Source: an uncultured Clostridia bacterium
GTDB taxonomy: Bacteria; Bacillota; Clostridia; Christensenellales; Borkfalkiaceae
Direction of reading: 5' to 3'
Assembly: GCA_947631005.1 (NCBI GenBank)
Contig: CANRJR010000010.1
Coordinates: forward strand, 1-59,578
DNA length: 59,578 bases
Shown: one piece after another, positions 16,201-24,918 of the stretch
Numbering within the stretch: the first letter of the stretch is position 1
How the letters are laid out: each line of letters begins with the position of its first letter
Translations under genes and position numbers: made by a program
The notes under the pieces: generated by a model
Told to the model about the DNA's origin: nothing
The model's input: the letters and a program-made list of their open reading frames with translations, nothing else
Database searches by the model: none

Positions 16201-19200
16201 CTACGGCGGCGGCGTCCGCAACGAGGCGGGCGGCAAGCTCACCATGAAAGACGGTTCGACCATTCGGAATTGCTATTCCCGCGAGGGCGGCGCGATCATG
16301 AATGTGAATAAGCCGTCCGACGACGGAACGTATGCGGGCGGAGAAGCGGGCAACGATCCGTTCCGCGGCGGCGTGTATCCCACGGTTGCCATCGAGGGCG
16401 GCACGATTCAGGGAAACGTTTCGCAGACCAAGGGCGCGGCGGTGCAGAATATTTACGGCAACGCGCAGACCGTCGTCTCGGGCGGCAATATCCAAAACAA
16501 TTTCTCCCTGCACGATCTCGGCGTTCTCACCGTGGAAGAGGGCGCAAGCCTCACCGTTTCGGGCGGCTCGGTTTCGGCGGCGACGAACGCGAACGCGCTC
16601 TATCTCTACAACCAATACAGCGCGGACGACTACGCGAACGCCCAGCAGGACGCGAAGCCGTTCATCGAAGGCGCGCGCGTGGGCTCGCTCACCGTTTCGA
16701 ATACGCCCAGCATTACGGGCAAGCTCTATCTCGATCCGTCCTGCGCGGCGTACACCGAAGATTCGCCCTATTACGATACGTTTGTCGACGTAACGGGCTA
16801 TACGGGCTCGAACAAGCTCGTGCTCGGCTACAACGAAGCGTCGCTCGACAAACTTGCAAAAGGCACATCGAATTTAGGAGATAAAATCGAATACACGCAA
16901 AAGGCGGTCGGAAGCGGCAATCTGACCGATTCCTACACCGTTCTTTACAGCGACGGGGAGAGCTACTATCTCGCGCAGGGCGGGTTCGATCTCGCTTTCG
17001 CGCAGAGCGAGCTCAACAAACTCACCGTGACGGGCGTCGTCGACGGTAACTGCACGGGCGTTACGGTCACGGTCGGCACGGGCGAGGGAGCAAAGCAATT
17101 CACCCTCACGCCGAAAGACGGCGTCATCGAAGCGGAGATCGACCTCACCGCATATGCGGAGAGCGCAACAAGCGGCGACCTCGCCGTTTCGCTCTCGGTC
17201 GCGTACGGGGAGACGAACGTCGAAGAAACGGGCGTTTCGTCCGCCGCCGCGCTTCGCAAGGGAAACCAAATCATTTTGCCCGCAGGGGCTACCTATCTTT
17301 CGGAGAGCGAGGGGATGAAAACCTTCCCGACGGACGGAACGATGCCCGAGGATCTCCTCGTGGACGACGACGGCAACGCGACGTTCGCCTTCGGCGATAC
17401 GCAAGTGTCGATCGCGGTCGGAAAGCGCGCCGCCGAGCCCGAGCTCGTCGGCAAAGTCACCGTCCTCAAAGGCGCGTCGGACAGCAGTCTCACCCTCGCT
17501 TTGCAAGACGATGCGAACGCAAAATACGAATACCGTCTGCGCGACGGCGCGGGCAACGAGACGGATTGGGTAACGCCCGAAAACGGCGTGCTCACTTTTG
17601 AGGATCTCGCCGCGGCGGGGGAATACACGCTCTACGCCCGCGAGCCCGCTTCCGATCTCGTTGCGGGCAAGTCCCTCCGTTGCGCCGACGATACCTATAC
17701 CGTGCTGACGACGGAGCAAAACGCCAAGAAAGGGGAGCTTGAAACCGCGATTAACGCTTGCTTTACGGACGGCGCGCTGAAAACCGACGCAACGTCCGAA
17801 CAAATCGAAGCCGTCATGAACGCCTATGCGGCGTTTGAGGCATTGAACCCCGACGCGAACGTCCTCGCGCTCTACACCGAGGCGTACGAAGCGGGGAGCG
17901 AAAAATACGACGAAACGCTCGCCCAAGAGTGGTTGGAAACGTATAAAACCGCGCTCATCGACGCGGAGAACTATTTGAGCGGCGACACCTCGAAAGACGC
18001 GACCGCCATTCGCACCGCGCTCGAAACCGCGGATACCGCTTTCAACGGGGCGGAGCTCACCGACGGCGCGCGCGCCGCGCTCTTGAAACTGCTCGACGAA
18101 TACACCGAAAACGGCGCGGCGTTCCCGCTTCGCAGTCCGCTCGCATATTACAAGGCGGTCGCGGCACAGCAGATGCAGGAAAACGTTGCGGGGCTCGACG
18201 ACGCGCTTCAAGCGTTCGGCGAAACGTTCCTTGCAACGCTCGGCAACGCCGAGAGCGTCGCGGCGGTCAAGCAAATCGAAGCCAATTTCGAGGGCGCGCA
18301 AACGGCGGCGCAAACCGTAAAAACGGCGTACGATACGGAGTACGCAAAGACGGCGAGCGCGCGCGGACAATCGCTCCTCGACCGCGCCCTGCAAAGCCTG
18401 TATGCGGAACTCGCCGCGGAGACGAGCGGGGATTATAACAGTATCACGTCGAAAGTGGCGGGGGTCTTTGCGCTTGCCGCGCAGGCGGGCTTGGCGCAAG
18501 ATCGGCTGGTCGAGGCGTTCGGCAAGATCACGGGAAGATCGTACGACGACATCTCTTCGGACGACTACCTTTCGGGCGGGAGCATTACCGACCCCGCGCT
18601 GTGGGCGTTGATGTCCCAAATGATGAGGGGCATGGGCGAGATCGAAAACGCCTCGGATGTTTCCGCGCTCAACGCCGCGCTCAAAGAGACGGCGAACGCC
18701 TTGCTCGACGCGCTCGTCCATACAGACGGCGGGAACATCACCGATTCCAAAGCCGAAACCGATATCGTCGGCGGCGTAAAGGCAAAGATCGAGACAGCCG
18801 TCCGTGAGGCAACGGACGTTGCCGACCTCACCGCGGCGTTTGCGGGCTATGATTCCGTCGCCGCCGCCGTTGAGGCGCAGAGGGCGACCGAGCGGGAAAC
18901 GGCAATCCAAGATTATAAAGACGCGTACGAGGCGATCACGGGCGAGGCGTTCGACGAAGCCGCACAGCAAGCGACGCTTGAAGCGTTCAACGCCGCCGCC
19001 GACTGCGCCGCGCTCAACAAGATCTTGAAAGAGCGCGTAGACGCGCTTCTCACTGCGCTGTTGACGGCAAACGAAGCGAGCAGTGAAACGGCGAAAGGGC
19101 TCATCACGGCTGCGCAAGCCAAGGTCGCTACGGCATACGAAACTGCGGAAGCGGCTGCGGCGGGGCGCACGCTCGCCGACCTCTCCGCGCAAGTCACGGA

Positions 19201-21892
19201 TCTCTATAAAGAGGTGACGGCGCAGAATTTGGCAGACAACAAAGCCGCCGCCGAAGCGGAGTTCTCCGAAGTGTACGACGCGATCGTCGGCGCGCCTGCC
19301 GACGCTGCCGCGACCGAAACGAAAAACCAAGCCGTTGCGGCGTTCCGCGAAACGCTTACAGCCGCAACGAATCTCGAAGAGCTCAATGCCGCGCTCAAAG
19401 CCGCCGCCGGGGATCTCCTCGACGGGTATGCAGAGGAGCACATGAGCAGCGATGTTGCAGGCGATGTTGCGGCGGCTCTCCAAGCGCAAAAGGAGAAGAT
19501 CGCGGGGGCGGCGGCACAGGCGACCGAACGGGGCGAAGTTGCCGCGCTCACCGAACTTGCCCAAGAGGCGAAAGCCGCACTCGGGGCGGCGATCGCCCTC
19601 GCCGATGTCAAATCCGACGCTTTGAGCGCGTACCAAAGCGCGCATGAAACGCTCGTCGGCGCGTTGGGGAGCGAAGCGCAAGCGGCGCAGGCGGCGATCG
19701 AGGGCGCAGACAGCATTTCCGCCGTCATCGGTGCTTTGCAGTCGGGCTTGAAAGCTCTGCTCGACGTCTCCGCGGGCGACTATCAAAACGTCGATTCCGT
19801 CAAAGCCGTGCTCGCCACCCACAAGGGAAACATCGACGGCGCGTTAAACGGTCAGACGAGCGTTCCTCAAACGCTTCCGTCCGTCATCGCCGCCGCCAAA
19901 GCCGCCATTTCCGCGGCGATCCAAGGCGTGAGACAGGGAGTAAAAGACGCGCTCGACGCGCTTCTGGAAGAAAAGGACTACACGGGCAAGACCGCGACCG
20001 ACGCGGGCGAGCTTCTCGCCGCGGCGAAGCAAGCCGCAGACGGTGCGGACAACGCGTCGCTTCCGCTCATCGAGGAGAAGTTGAAGGCGCAGTTCGACCT
20101 GCTCGATCGGCTCGGAGAGCTCAACGAAAGGGCGGCGAGCGAGGGCGTTTCCGACCTCACCGCGGCGGAGCAGAAGATCCGCGACGGGATCGAAGCCGTC
20201 GGCGGCGCAACGAGCCAAGCCGACGTGACCGCCCAAAAGAACGGCGCGACCCTCGCTTCGGAAAAAGAGTTCGCCAAGCAACAGCTCAAAGAACTCACCG
20301 ACGGGGCAAGCGACGCGGTAAAGGGCGTCCTCACGGGCGAGGACGGCTTCAACGGCAAGATCGAAGCGGCGGGCTCGGTAGAGGACGTCGGCGGGTTCGT
20401 CACGCAGGCGAAGTCCGCGATCGAGGGCGAGAAGTTCCTCGATGACAACGCGGTGTTGCGGAGCGACTTCGCTTCGCTCGACGCAAACGATAAAGCCGCC
20501 CTCGAAGCGGCGCAAAAGGATCTTGCGGGGCTCGGCGACGGCGCAAAGGCGTATCTCGCCGCCAAGGACGGCTACGATACGTTCGCGGGCGAGATCGAGG
20601 ACAAGATCAACAAGACCGATTTCGAAGCCGCCAAAGACGCACAGCTCGCCGAAGCGGAGAAGCTCGTCCGCGCGCACGACGATCCCTATGTGCGCGAGCG
20701 GTACGAGGACGCGCGCGCCCAAATCGGCGACGTGACCTACGCGCCGCAAAAGCAGACGCCCGCCTCGGGCGACCGAAGCGCGTATTTGACCGAACGCAAA
20801 GGCGCGCTCGGGCAGGCGTACAGCGATACGCAAACGGCGGTGGAGCTCGCGCAGTACGTCGTCCGCAAGCTCAACGAGGCGCAAACGCAGTACAACGAAC
20901 TTGCGGAGAGCGGGAACTATTCCGCGTCCGTGCTCGATCCCGCCAACGCGGCTGGGCTCGCGGGGCTTCGCAAGTCCTTTGAAGAGGAAGTAAAAACAGT
21001 TCCCGCCGCAGGGAAAGACGGCAAGACGGGCAAGGAGCTCGTCGACGGGCTGTATCGCGACATGCTCGACGGCTTTGCGGACGTGCCCATGCAGGCGGTC
21101 ACGGCGGGCGGCATCAAGGCGGACGGCTCTTCCAAAGAGGAGGGCGGCACGGGCGACTACGCGGAGGGCGACGATTCCGTTTGGGGGATCGTGACGAACG
21201 ACGCGGGGCTTCCCGGGAGTTCCTCGCTCTCCATCGAACAGAAGGACGGCATTCCGCTTTCCGATATCGACAAGGCGGCAAAGGACGGCAAGCTCGTTGC
21301 GGCAGAGGGCTCGGGTCTCTCCGAAGATGAGGTGAAAGACCTCGTTTCGGGGAAGAAATCGGTCTCCTCTTTCCACGTCTCGTTGCTTGCAAAGGGGAAC
21401 GAAGTTACCGAATTCCACGGCTCGTATCGGGTGCGCATCTTGCTTCCCGAGGACATGCGCGACCTGAAAGGACTGTCCGTCGTCGGCAAGAACGGCGATT
21501 CGGTGGAAGTTTACAACGCAACGCGTTCGGAGGACGGCAAATATCTCGAATTTACGGCGACCCGCCTCACCGAGTTCGGCGTGCTCGCCGACGATCCCAT
21601 CGACCTTTTGTGGCTCGTCATCGTGCTCACCGTCGTGCTCGTCGTCGAGCTCATCGCCCTTGCGGTTCTTCTCATCTTCGGCAAATCCAAGAAAGACGCG
21701 GCAACGACCGCCTCCGTCGCGCCCATCGGGCTGCTTGCGGCGATCGCCCTTAAAGACGCCATCATCGTATGCGCCGTGCTCGCCGTGCTCGTGGCGGCGT
21801 GCGGGGTGGGCATCGGCTTTGCCGTCCGCGCGGTGCGCGCGGCGCGGGCAAGCGGAGAGAAAGAAAATTCCGACGACGAGGGAGAAGTATGA
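13247..21892 (+). CDS. Giant secreted, membrane-anchored repeat surface protein (2881 aa)
   Basis: GAGAGGATTTGGAAC precedes the ATG. Residues 1-40 form a signal peptide with hydrophobic core CILGIVSAVTILFGTVF and a VAEA-ASLE cleavage region. Residues 40-270 are a unique domain encoded by more AT-rich DNA. Residues 270-450 look like Ig-type beta domains. Residues 455-740 and 790-1230 are glycine- and threonine-rich right-handed beta-helix repeats (for example GGALNITGGTVTV), as in adhesins. Residues 1480-2600 are alanine-rich helical repeats of about 115-125 residues, at least four copies. Residues 2640-2780 form a beta domain, then two membrane helices and a charged tail. There is no LPXTG motif. 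It probably forms a long adhesive stalk; the ligand is unknown. ATGA coupling links it to the next gene. Confidence 0.85.
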   Translation: MQKTKRRLWMCILGIVSAVTILFGTVFVQTGGGKQTVAEAASLETVLSALEFVNDFEPTKDTEIRAAIYALDDPTKNTTDFLGKKSTFQSRGIDSQSGEFMGYNSNFPDSLFYFNKSVKNASGFTETQYGISWEYQGKSSNVTGPYRIQTPMYLLKSNGKMYLPYFMITLTAVMKPGVIEVYAGKKVTLSELIKGAGGNTIVTPTIVTQVYLPVTANWLQYDANGKPYFTCAMGAGKYYIAVNGNSVGITTDENDPNIASKNTTIPAGEIAQVTEWEYQEGGEVKQSGTYDGTSDFCPIEPNSVWTVDVTQTPAMPNGAGEYRATVTPQSGYVWEDGTSSPKTVAWSVGKATRNVTAGETTVSFGMNDKQKNIPLNVSGLCDDLAGATVTVKKNGETSEAVTGEIVGDSESGYSLRLDRNTLNAEGELSVELVIPASDNFEETTLTLTVNLDGGAGFYLDGATDKIYATLDEALQAASGAGATVHVRGNAAIESTVTIPDNVTLVGDTGSSITAGELPLFRVESGKSLAIEGISLSAAGKGALIESAGALTVKNCALEGGISVTGGTLTFDGNTQFTDCATDGNGGALNITGGTVTVPETASVTMTGCTATEAAGCGGSIYVGGGTFTAEGMLSVNSGAATDRGGALYVAKGANVSLGEKVSIQNNAAAKGDGVYVEDGAKLTLSMQAAGVTDGIMLGYTATDTENAQIELNGTKPEGRTIAVEFESPEAQSADGSKQYVTTTTAGLNESDLKDFMRVKNPGYTFDPQEDGTLHLTDTGEVLYAVKSGSDWSATTTYDDLQEAISAAQAAGSTDVTIGVIKRTRTDASGSATDETDGIVELLSGAVVPRGMNVTLTSVTRNVGADGTTVTYTEQSTPNTLKRHNALTGAMITVEEGGSLTVKNVILDGGATWEESPEGTGWSDTSPVKIKDDSGKAGTVVTNNSGVTAHAPILVNEGELTLESGATLQNNDNNWAAPGVGFGSQNYGGGVRNEAGGKLTMKDGSTIRNCYSREGGAIMNVNKPSDDGTYAGGEAGNDPFRGGVYPTVAIEGGTIQGNVSQTKGAAVQNIYGNAQTVVSGGNIQNNFSLHDLGVLTVEEGASLTVSGGSVSAATNANALYLYNQYSADDYANAQQDAKPFIEGARVGSLTVSNTPSITGKLYLDPSCAAYTEDSPYYDTFVDVTGYTGSNKLVLGYNEASLDKLAKGTSNLGDKIEYTQKAVGSGNLTDSYTVLYSDGESYYLAQGGFDLAFAQSELNKLTVTGVVDGNCTGVTVTVGTGEGAKQFTLTPKDGVIEAEIDLTAYAESATSGDLAVSLSVAYGETNVEETGVSSAAALRKGNQIILPAGATYLSESEGMKTFPTDGTMPEDLLVDDDGNATFAFGDTQVSIAVGKRAAEPELVGKVTVLKGASDSSLTLALQDDANAKYEYRLRDGAGNETDWVTPENGVLTFEDLAAAGEYTLYAREPASDLVAGKSLRCADDTYTVLTTEQNAKKGELETAINACFTDGALKTDATSEQIEAVMNAYAAFEALNPDANVLALYTEAYEAGSEKYDETLAQEWLETYKTALIDAENYLSGDTSKDATAIRTALETADTAFNGAELTDGARAALLKLLDEYTENGAAFPLRSPLAYYKAVAAQQMQENVAGLDDALQAFGETFLATLGNAESVAAVKQIEANFEGAQTAAQTVKTAYDTEYAKTASARGQSLLDRALQSLYAELAAETSGDYNSITSKVAGVFALAAQAGLAQDRLVEAFGKITGRSYDDISSDDYLSGGSITDPALWALMSQMMRGMGEIENASDVSALNAALKETANALLDALVHTDGGNITDSKAETDIVGGVKAKIETAVREATDVADLTAAFAGYDSVAAAVEAQRATERETAIQDYKDAYEAITGEAFDEAAQQATLEAFNAAADCAALNKILKERVDALLTALLTANEASSETAKGLITAAQAKVATAYETAEAAAAGRTLADLSAQVTDLYKEVTAQNLADNKAAAEAEFSEVYDAIVGAPADAAATETKNQAVAAFRETLTAATNLEELNAALKAAAGDLLDGYAEEHMSSDVAGDVAAALQAQKEKIAGAAAQATERGEVAALTELAQEAKAALGAAIALADVKSDALSAYQSAHETLVGALGSEAQAAQAAIEGADSISAVIGALQSGLKALLDVSAGDYQNVDSVKAVLATHKGNIDGALNGQTSVPQTLPSVIAAAKAAISAAIQGVRQGVKDALDALLEEKDYTGKTATDAGELLAAAKQAADGADNASLPLIEEKLKAQFDLLDRLGELNERAASEGVSDLTAAEQKIRDGIEAVGGATSQADVTAQKNGATLASEKEFAKQQLKELTDGASDAVKGVLTGEDGFNGKIEAAGSVEDVGGFVTQAKSAIEGEKFLDDNAVLRSDFASLDANDKAALEAAQKDLAGLGDGAKAYLAAKDGYDTFAGEIEDKINKTDFEAAKDAQLAEAEKLVRAHDDPYVRERYEDARAQIGDVTYAPQKQTPASGDRSAYLTERKGALGQAYSDTQTAVELAQYVVRKLNEAQTQYNELAESGNYSASVLDPANAAGLAGLRKSFEEEVKTVPAAGKDGKTGKELVDGLYRDMLDGFADVPMQAVTAGGIKADGSSKEEGGTGDYAEGDDSVWGIVTNDAGLPGSSSLSIEQKDGIPLSDIDKAAKDGKLVAAEGSGLSEDEVKDLVSGKKSVSSFHVSLLAKGNEVTEFHGSYRVRILLPEDMRDLKGLSVVGKNGDSVEVYNATRSEDGKYLEFTATRLTEFGVLADDPIDLLWLVIVLTVVLVVELIALAVLLIFGKSKKDAATTASVAPIGLLAAIALKDAIIVCAVLAVLVAACGVGIGFAVRAVRAARASGEKENSDDEGEV

Positions 21893-22671
21893 ACGGATTC
21901 AATCGCGACCCAGCGGAGTACGGGGGCGGGGGACAAGAATATTCCTCTGCGGAAGAGAGCCGCTCGTTTGCGGGAAATCCCGAAGCGAACGAGTCGAACG
22001 CGAGCCCTGCGCGCGCGAAAAAGAGGCGGAATCAGGCGTTGACCTCGCTGGCGGGTTTTGCCGTTGCGGCGACCGTCGCCGTGGCGGGCGTTACGGCGTT
22101 CTCTTCGCTTCCCGCCACAGCCGAACTTTCGGCAACCGCCATGCACACCTCCGTCGCATATGAAGTGACGGCGGAGGGGGAGGGGCTCGACGTCGTCTTG
22201 TTCAACGATTTCGTCCGCTTCACCCAACCGCTCGAAGCGGGCGCGAACAGCGGCGTATTCGGGGAGCTTCTGCCCAACGTGGAATACACGGTGGCAGTCG
22301 TCGGGGAGACGTCGTTCGGCGAAAAGACGGTCGCCTCGACCAAGGTCCGCACGACCAAGACGCCCGACCCCGTTACCGAGTGGCGCGGGGTGGACTATCA
22401 ATGTCTCTGCGGCTACGACGGATATTTCCACTTTACCATGGATTTCACCGACGAAAACGGGTATTTCACCGATTTCGAGGCTTCCGTCACCGACAGTTTC
22501 GGTACGGTGTCGCGGTGCGTGTTCACCGAAGATCTCCACGCCGAACAATTCATCGACATTTGCAACGAGGTCAGCCTCTACAAGCAGGGCGTGTTCCGAC
22601 TGACATGCCGATCGACCGAGCACGGAGAGAGCGAAACCGTCGTTCTCTGCGAGGTCTCATTCGAAATATAA
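21889..22671 (+). CDS. Membrane-anchored protein with an Fn3-like extracellular domain
   Basis: 260 residues; the ATG overlaps the stop of the giant gene (ATGA), so synthesis is coupled. Residues 1-46 are polar, glycine- and asparagine-rich and end in a basic cluster (RAKKRR). A single membrane helix follows (LAGFAVAATVAVAGVTAF). The outer part has a beta-sandwich pattern (AYEVTAEGEGLDVVLFNDFV, then YTVAVVGET) resembling Fn3 or CARDB-type domains, and a second domain with cysteine-containing beta strands. No enzyme motif is seen. Tight coupling suggests that it assembles with or anchors the giant surface protein. Confidence 0.7.
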   Translation: MNGFNRDPAEYGGGGQEYSSAEESRSFAGNPEANESNASPARAKKRRNQALTSLAGFAVAATVAVAGVTAFSSLPATAELSATAMHTSVAYEVTAEGEGLDVVLFNDFVRFTQPLEAGANSGVFGELLPNVEYTVAVVGETSFGEKTVASTKVRTTKTPDPVTEWRGVDYQCLCGYDGYFHFTMDFTDENGYFTDFEASVTDSFGTVSRCVFTEDLHAEQFIDICNEVSLYKQGVFRLTCRSTEHGESETVVLCEVSFEI

Positions 22672-22698
22672 GCAGGATAAAAAAGTAGGAGATGAAAT

Positions 22699-23754
22699 AT
22701 GAAAATGAAGAAATTGAAAGACACGGGTGCAAGCGCGAAAACGGCGGGTGCGGGCAGCAAGGCGATCAAGTGGATCGTACTTGCGTTGCTCTTTGCGGGC
22801 ACGGTCGTCGCGTTCGCCTTTAACAGCCGCATCGCCGATGTGTTCCAGCGGACGGTTTCGGAGAACAAGGTCGTGCAGACGCTGTTTCAAAAAGTGCCCG
22901 CCCTCATCAAGACCGTGCAAATCGTCACCATTGCCGTAGTCATCGCGGTGATCGTCCGTCTCGTGCTCGGCAAGCTGTTCTGCCGCGGAAACCGCGCCGC
23001 AACGGTGGTCAAGCTCATCAACAGTTTTTTGAATTGGATCATCGGGCTCGTCGCCGTCCTGCTCGTATTGAGCGCGTGGGGGGTGAACACGGGGACACTT
23101 CTCGCCAGCGCGGGGATCTTGTCGCTCGTCATAGGTCTCGGCGCGCAGAGCCTCATCGCCGACATCATCGCAGGGCTGTTCATCGTGATCGAGGGCGAAT
23201 ACAGGATCGGCGACATCGTGATCATCGACGATTGGCGGGGCACGGTGCAGGAGATCGGCATCCGCACGACCAAGATCGTCGACACGGGCGGCAACATCAA
23301 GATCATCAACAACAGCGACATCCGCTCCATCGTCAACCAAACGCAGGAGCTCTCGCTCGCCAAAGCGAGCATCGGCATCGAATACGGCGAATCCATTCCC
23401 CGCGTCGAGATCGTCATCCGCGACAATCTCGACAAGATCAGAGACCGCATTCCCGCCATCGTCGAAGGACCTTATTATAAGGGCGTGCAGGAGCTCGGCG
23501 CGTCGAGCGTCGATCTGCTCTTCGTCGCAAAGTGCAAGGAAGAGGACATCTATCAGGTCCAGCGCGACCTCAACCGCGAGCTCAAACTCATGTTCGACGA
23601 AAACAACATCAACGTTCCGTTCCCGCAGATCGTGCTCAACCAGCCGCCCGTGTTCGATACCAAAAAGACGACGCGGAAGATGGAGGCAGGCGCGCGCGAG
23701 TTCGTCGAAGAGCAGAAAGAACTCTCCAAAGACATCGAAGAGGAATCCAACTGA
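22699..23754 (+). CDS. Mechanosensitive ion channel (MscS family)
   Basis: 351 residues after AGGAGATGAAAT. Three hydrophobic helices (about residues 22-42, 72-92 and 115-150) lead to the pore helix and beta domain. The signature GLGAQSLIADIIAGLFIVIE and the following DIVIIDDWRGTVQEIG segment are diagnostic of the MscS fold. The C-terminal tail is charged (MEAGAREFVEEQKELSKDIE). The channel opens on membrane tension to release solutes during hypo-osmotic shock. It follows the surface-protein pair by 27 bases and precedes an aquaporin by 22 bases, suggesting one transcription unit. Confidence 0.93.
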   Translation: MKMKKLKDTGASAKTAGAGSKAIKWIVLALLFAGTVVAFAFNSRIADVFQRTVSENKVVQTLFQKVPALIKTVQIVTIAVVIAVIVRLVLGKLFCRGNRAATVVKLINSFLNWIIGLVAVLLVLSAWGVNTGTLLASAGILSLVIGLGAQSLIADIIAGLFIVIEGEYRIGDIVIIDDWRGTVQEIGIRTTKIVDTGGNIKIINNSDIRSIVNQTQELSLAKASIGIEYGESIPRVEIVIRDNLDKIRDRIPAIVEGPYYKGVQELGASSVDLLFVAKCKEEDIYQVQRDLNRELKLMFDENNINVPFPQIVLNQPPVFDTKKTTRKMEAGAREFVEEQKELSKDIEEESN

Positions 23755-23776
23755 AAAAATTATAAGGAGATAAATC

Positions 23777-24538
23777 ATGCAAAACTTTAAGAAGTATGTC
23801 GCCGAATTTATCGGCACATTCGTCCTTGTCCTCGTCGCTTGCGGCGTTGCGGTCGTGCTCGGCTGCGATACGCCCGCGGGCTACATCGGTACGGCTCTCG
23901 CCTTCGGGCTCGTCATCGTTGCAATGGCGTATTCGATCGGGAACGTCTCGGGCTGCCACATCAACCCCGCGGTCTCTCTTGCCATGTTCATCAACAAGAA
24001 GATGACTGCCAAAGAGTTCGTCGGCTATGTCGTTGCGCAAGTCCTCGGCGCGATCGCGGGCGCGGCGGTGCTCGCCCTCTTCACGGGGAGCTTTGCAAAC
24101 CTCGGCGGCAACGCCGTACAGTCGGCAACGGGCGTCGGCACGGTGGGGAACATGCTCGGGCAGTTCGGCGAAGTCGGCGGCTATTTCGTCGGGCTCATCG
24201 CCGAGATCGTGCTCACGTTCATCTTCGTCATCGCCATTCTCGGCGTCACCTCCAAACAGGAGAACAGCCCCGTTACGGGTCTCGTGATCGGCGGCGCGCT
24301 CACCCTTGTGCACCTGCTCGGGATCGGCATTACGGGAACGTCCGTCAACCCCGCCCGTTCCATCGGACCTGCGCTTTTGCAGATGATCGGCGGCAACTTC
24401 ACGGCGATCTCGCAAATCTGGATCTTCATCGTAGGACCTCTTGCAGGCGCGGCTCTGGCGGCGGTCGTGTACCGCTATCTCACGGGCAAGAAAGAGAAGA
24501 AGTCGGAAGAGGAGAAAAAGGAAGAAATTTCCGAATAA
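23777..24538 (+). CDS. Aquaporin (MIP family)
   Basis: 253 residues starting after AAGGAGATAAATC. Six membrane helices and both half-helices are visible, with NPA boxes in GCHINPAVSLAMF and TSVNPARSIGPAL. The second box is followed by arginine, the selectivity-filter position. The size and motifs are those of AqpZ-like water channels rather than the longer GlpF type. The C-terminal tail is unusually charged (KKEKKSEEEKKEE). It is the last gene of the surface-protein/MscS cluster, so water flux and tension release may be co-expressed. Confidence 0.92.
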   Translation: MQNFKKYVAEFIGTFVLVLVACGVAVVLGCDTPAGYIGTALAFGLVIVAMAYSIGNVSGCHINPAVSLAMFINKKMTAKEFVGYVVAQVLGAIAGAAVLALFTGSFANLGGNAVQSATGVGTVGNMLGQFGEVGGYFVGLIAEIVLTFIFVIAILGVTSKQENSPVTGLVIGGALTLVHLLGIGITGTSVNPARSIGPALLQMIGGNFTAISQIWIFIVGPLAGAALAAVVYRYLTGKKEKKSEEEKKEEISE

Positions 24539-24552
24539 AATCCCATCAATCA

Positions 24553-24584
24553 AAGAAAGCGAGGGCGGTTGCCCTCGCTTTCTT
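24553..24584 (+). terminator. Terminator after the aquaporin gene
   Basis: A perfect 14-bp stem (AAGAAAGCGAGGGC) with loop GGTT. The core GCGAGGGCGGTTG also occurs in the hairpin of repeat copy B. Confidence 0.85.
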
Positions 24585-24629
24585 GCGTATTGATCAAAAA
24601 TCTTTGTTTTGCGATTCTGGATAATTTTT

Positions 24630-24821
24630 TTATAGTTTTTTCTTACGGAAGAGCCGCGAGAAGAATCCTCTTTTCTGTTGCTTTTCCGCTTCTTTTGCCG
24701 CCGCAATGTCTCGGGCGTGCGCGGCGTTTTGTTCGAGTTGCGATTCCACAACGTCCGCCCGATATTTCATTTGATTGGCTTTGTTGCCCATAAAAGGGTC
24801 GAAATACACATTTCTTGACAT
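24630..24821 (-). CDS. Small basic protein of unknown function
   Basis: 63 residues, accepted as a gene because GGGAGAAAAAGACG precedes the ATG. The N-terminal part (MSRNVYFDPFMGNKANQMKY) is followed by an alanine- and glutamate-rich helix that may form a coiled coil, and by a basic C-terminus (RGFFSRLFRKKKL) that may bind the membrane as an amphipathic helix. No known family is recognised. It lies alone between the aquaporin terminator and the Mbeg1-like gene. Confidence 0.6.
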   Translation of the reverse strand: MSRNVYFDPFMGNKANQMKYRADVVESQLEQNAAHARDIAAAKEAEKQQKRGFFSRLFRKKKL

Positions 24822-24918
24822 CGTCTTTTTCTCCCGTCTGCGGCAAGAGTTTTCTTGAAGAGCAAGTCGCTTTCATACGGTCATGATAGCAGAGAACCGT
24901 AAAAAGCCGAGCCTGCTT

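Noticed and set aside
15000..16600. CRISPR-like repeats in the giant gene
   Set aside because: The recurring GGCGGC-containing words are codons of Gly-Gly-rich beta-helix repeats in a continuous reading frame, without uniform spacers.
13901..16615. A 904-codon open frame antisense to the giant surface-protein gene
   Set aside because: It mirrors the GC-rich codons of the sense gene, has an arginine-rich composition and no ribosome binding site; the sense frame has signal peptide, repeats and membrane helices.
16874..19822. A 982-codon antisense frame in the giant gene
   Set aside because: Same reason: biased composition (arginine and valine) and no recognisable domain; a by-product of the GC-rich repeat region.
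21580..21892. LPXTG-type sortase signal at the end of the giant protein
   Set aside because: No LPXTG-like motif precedes the hydrophobic helices, and two helices rather than one are present.
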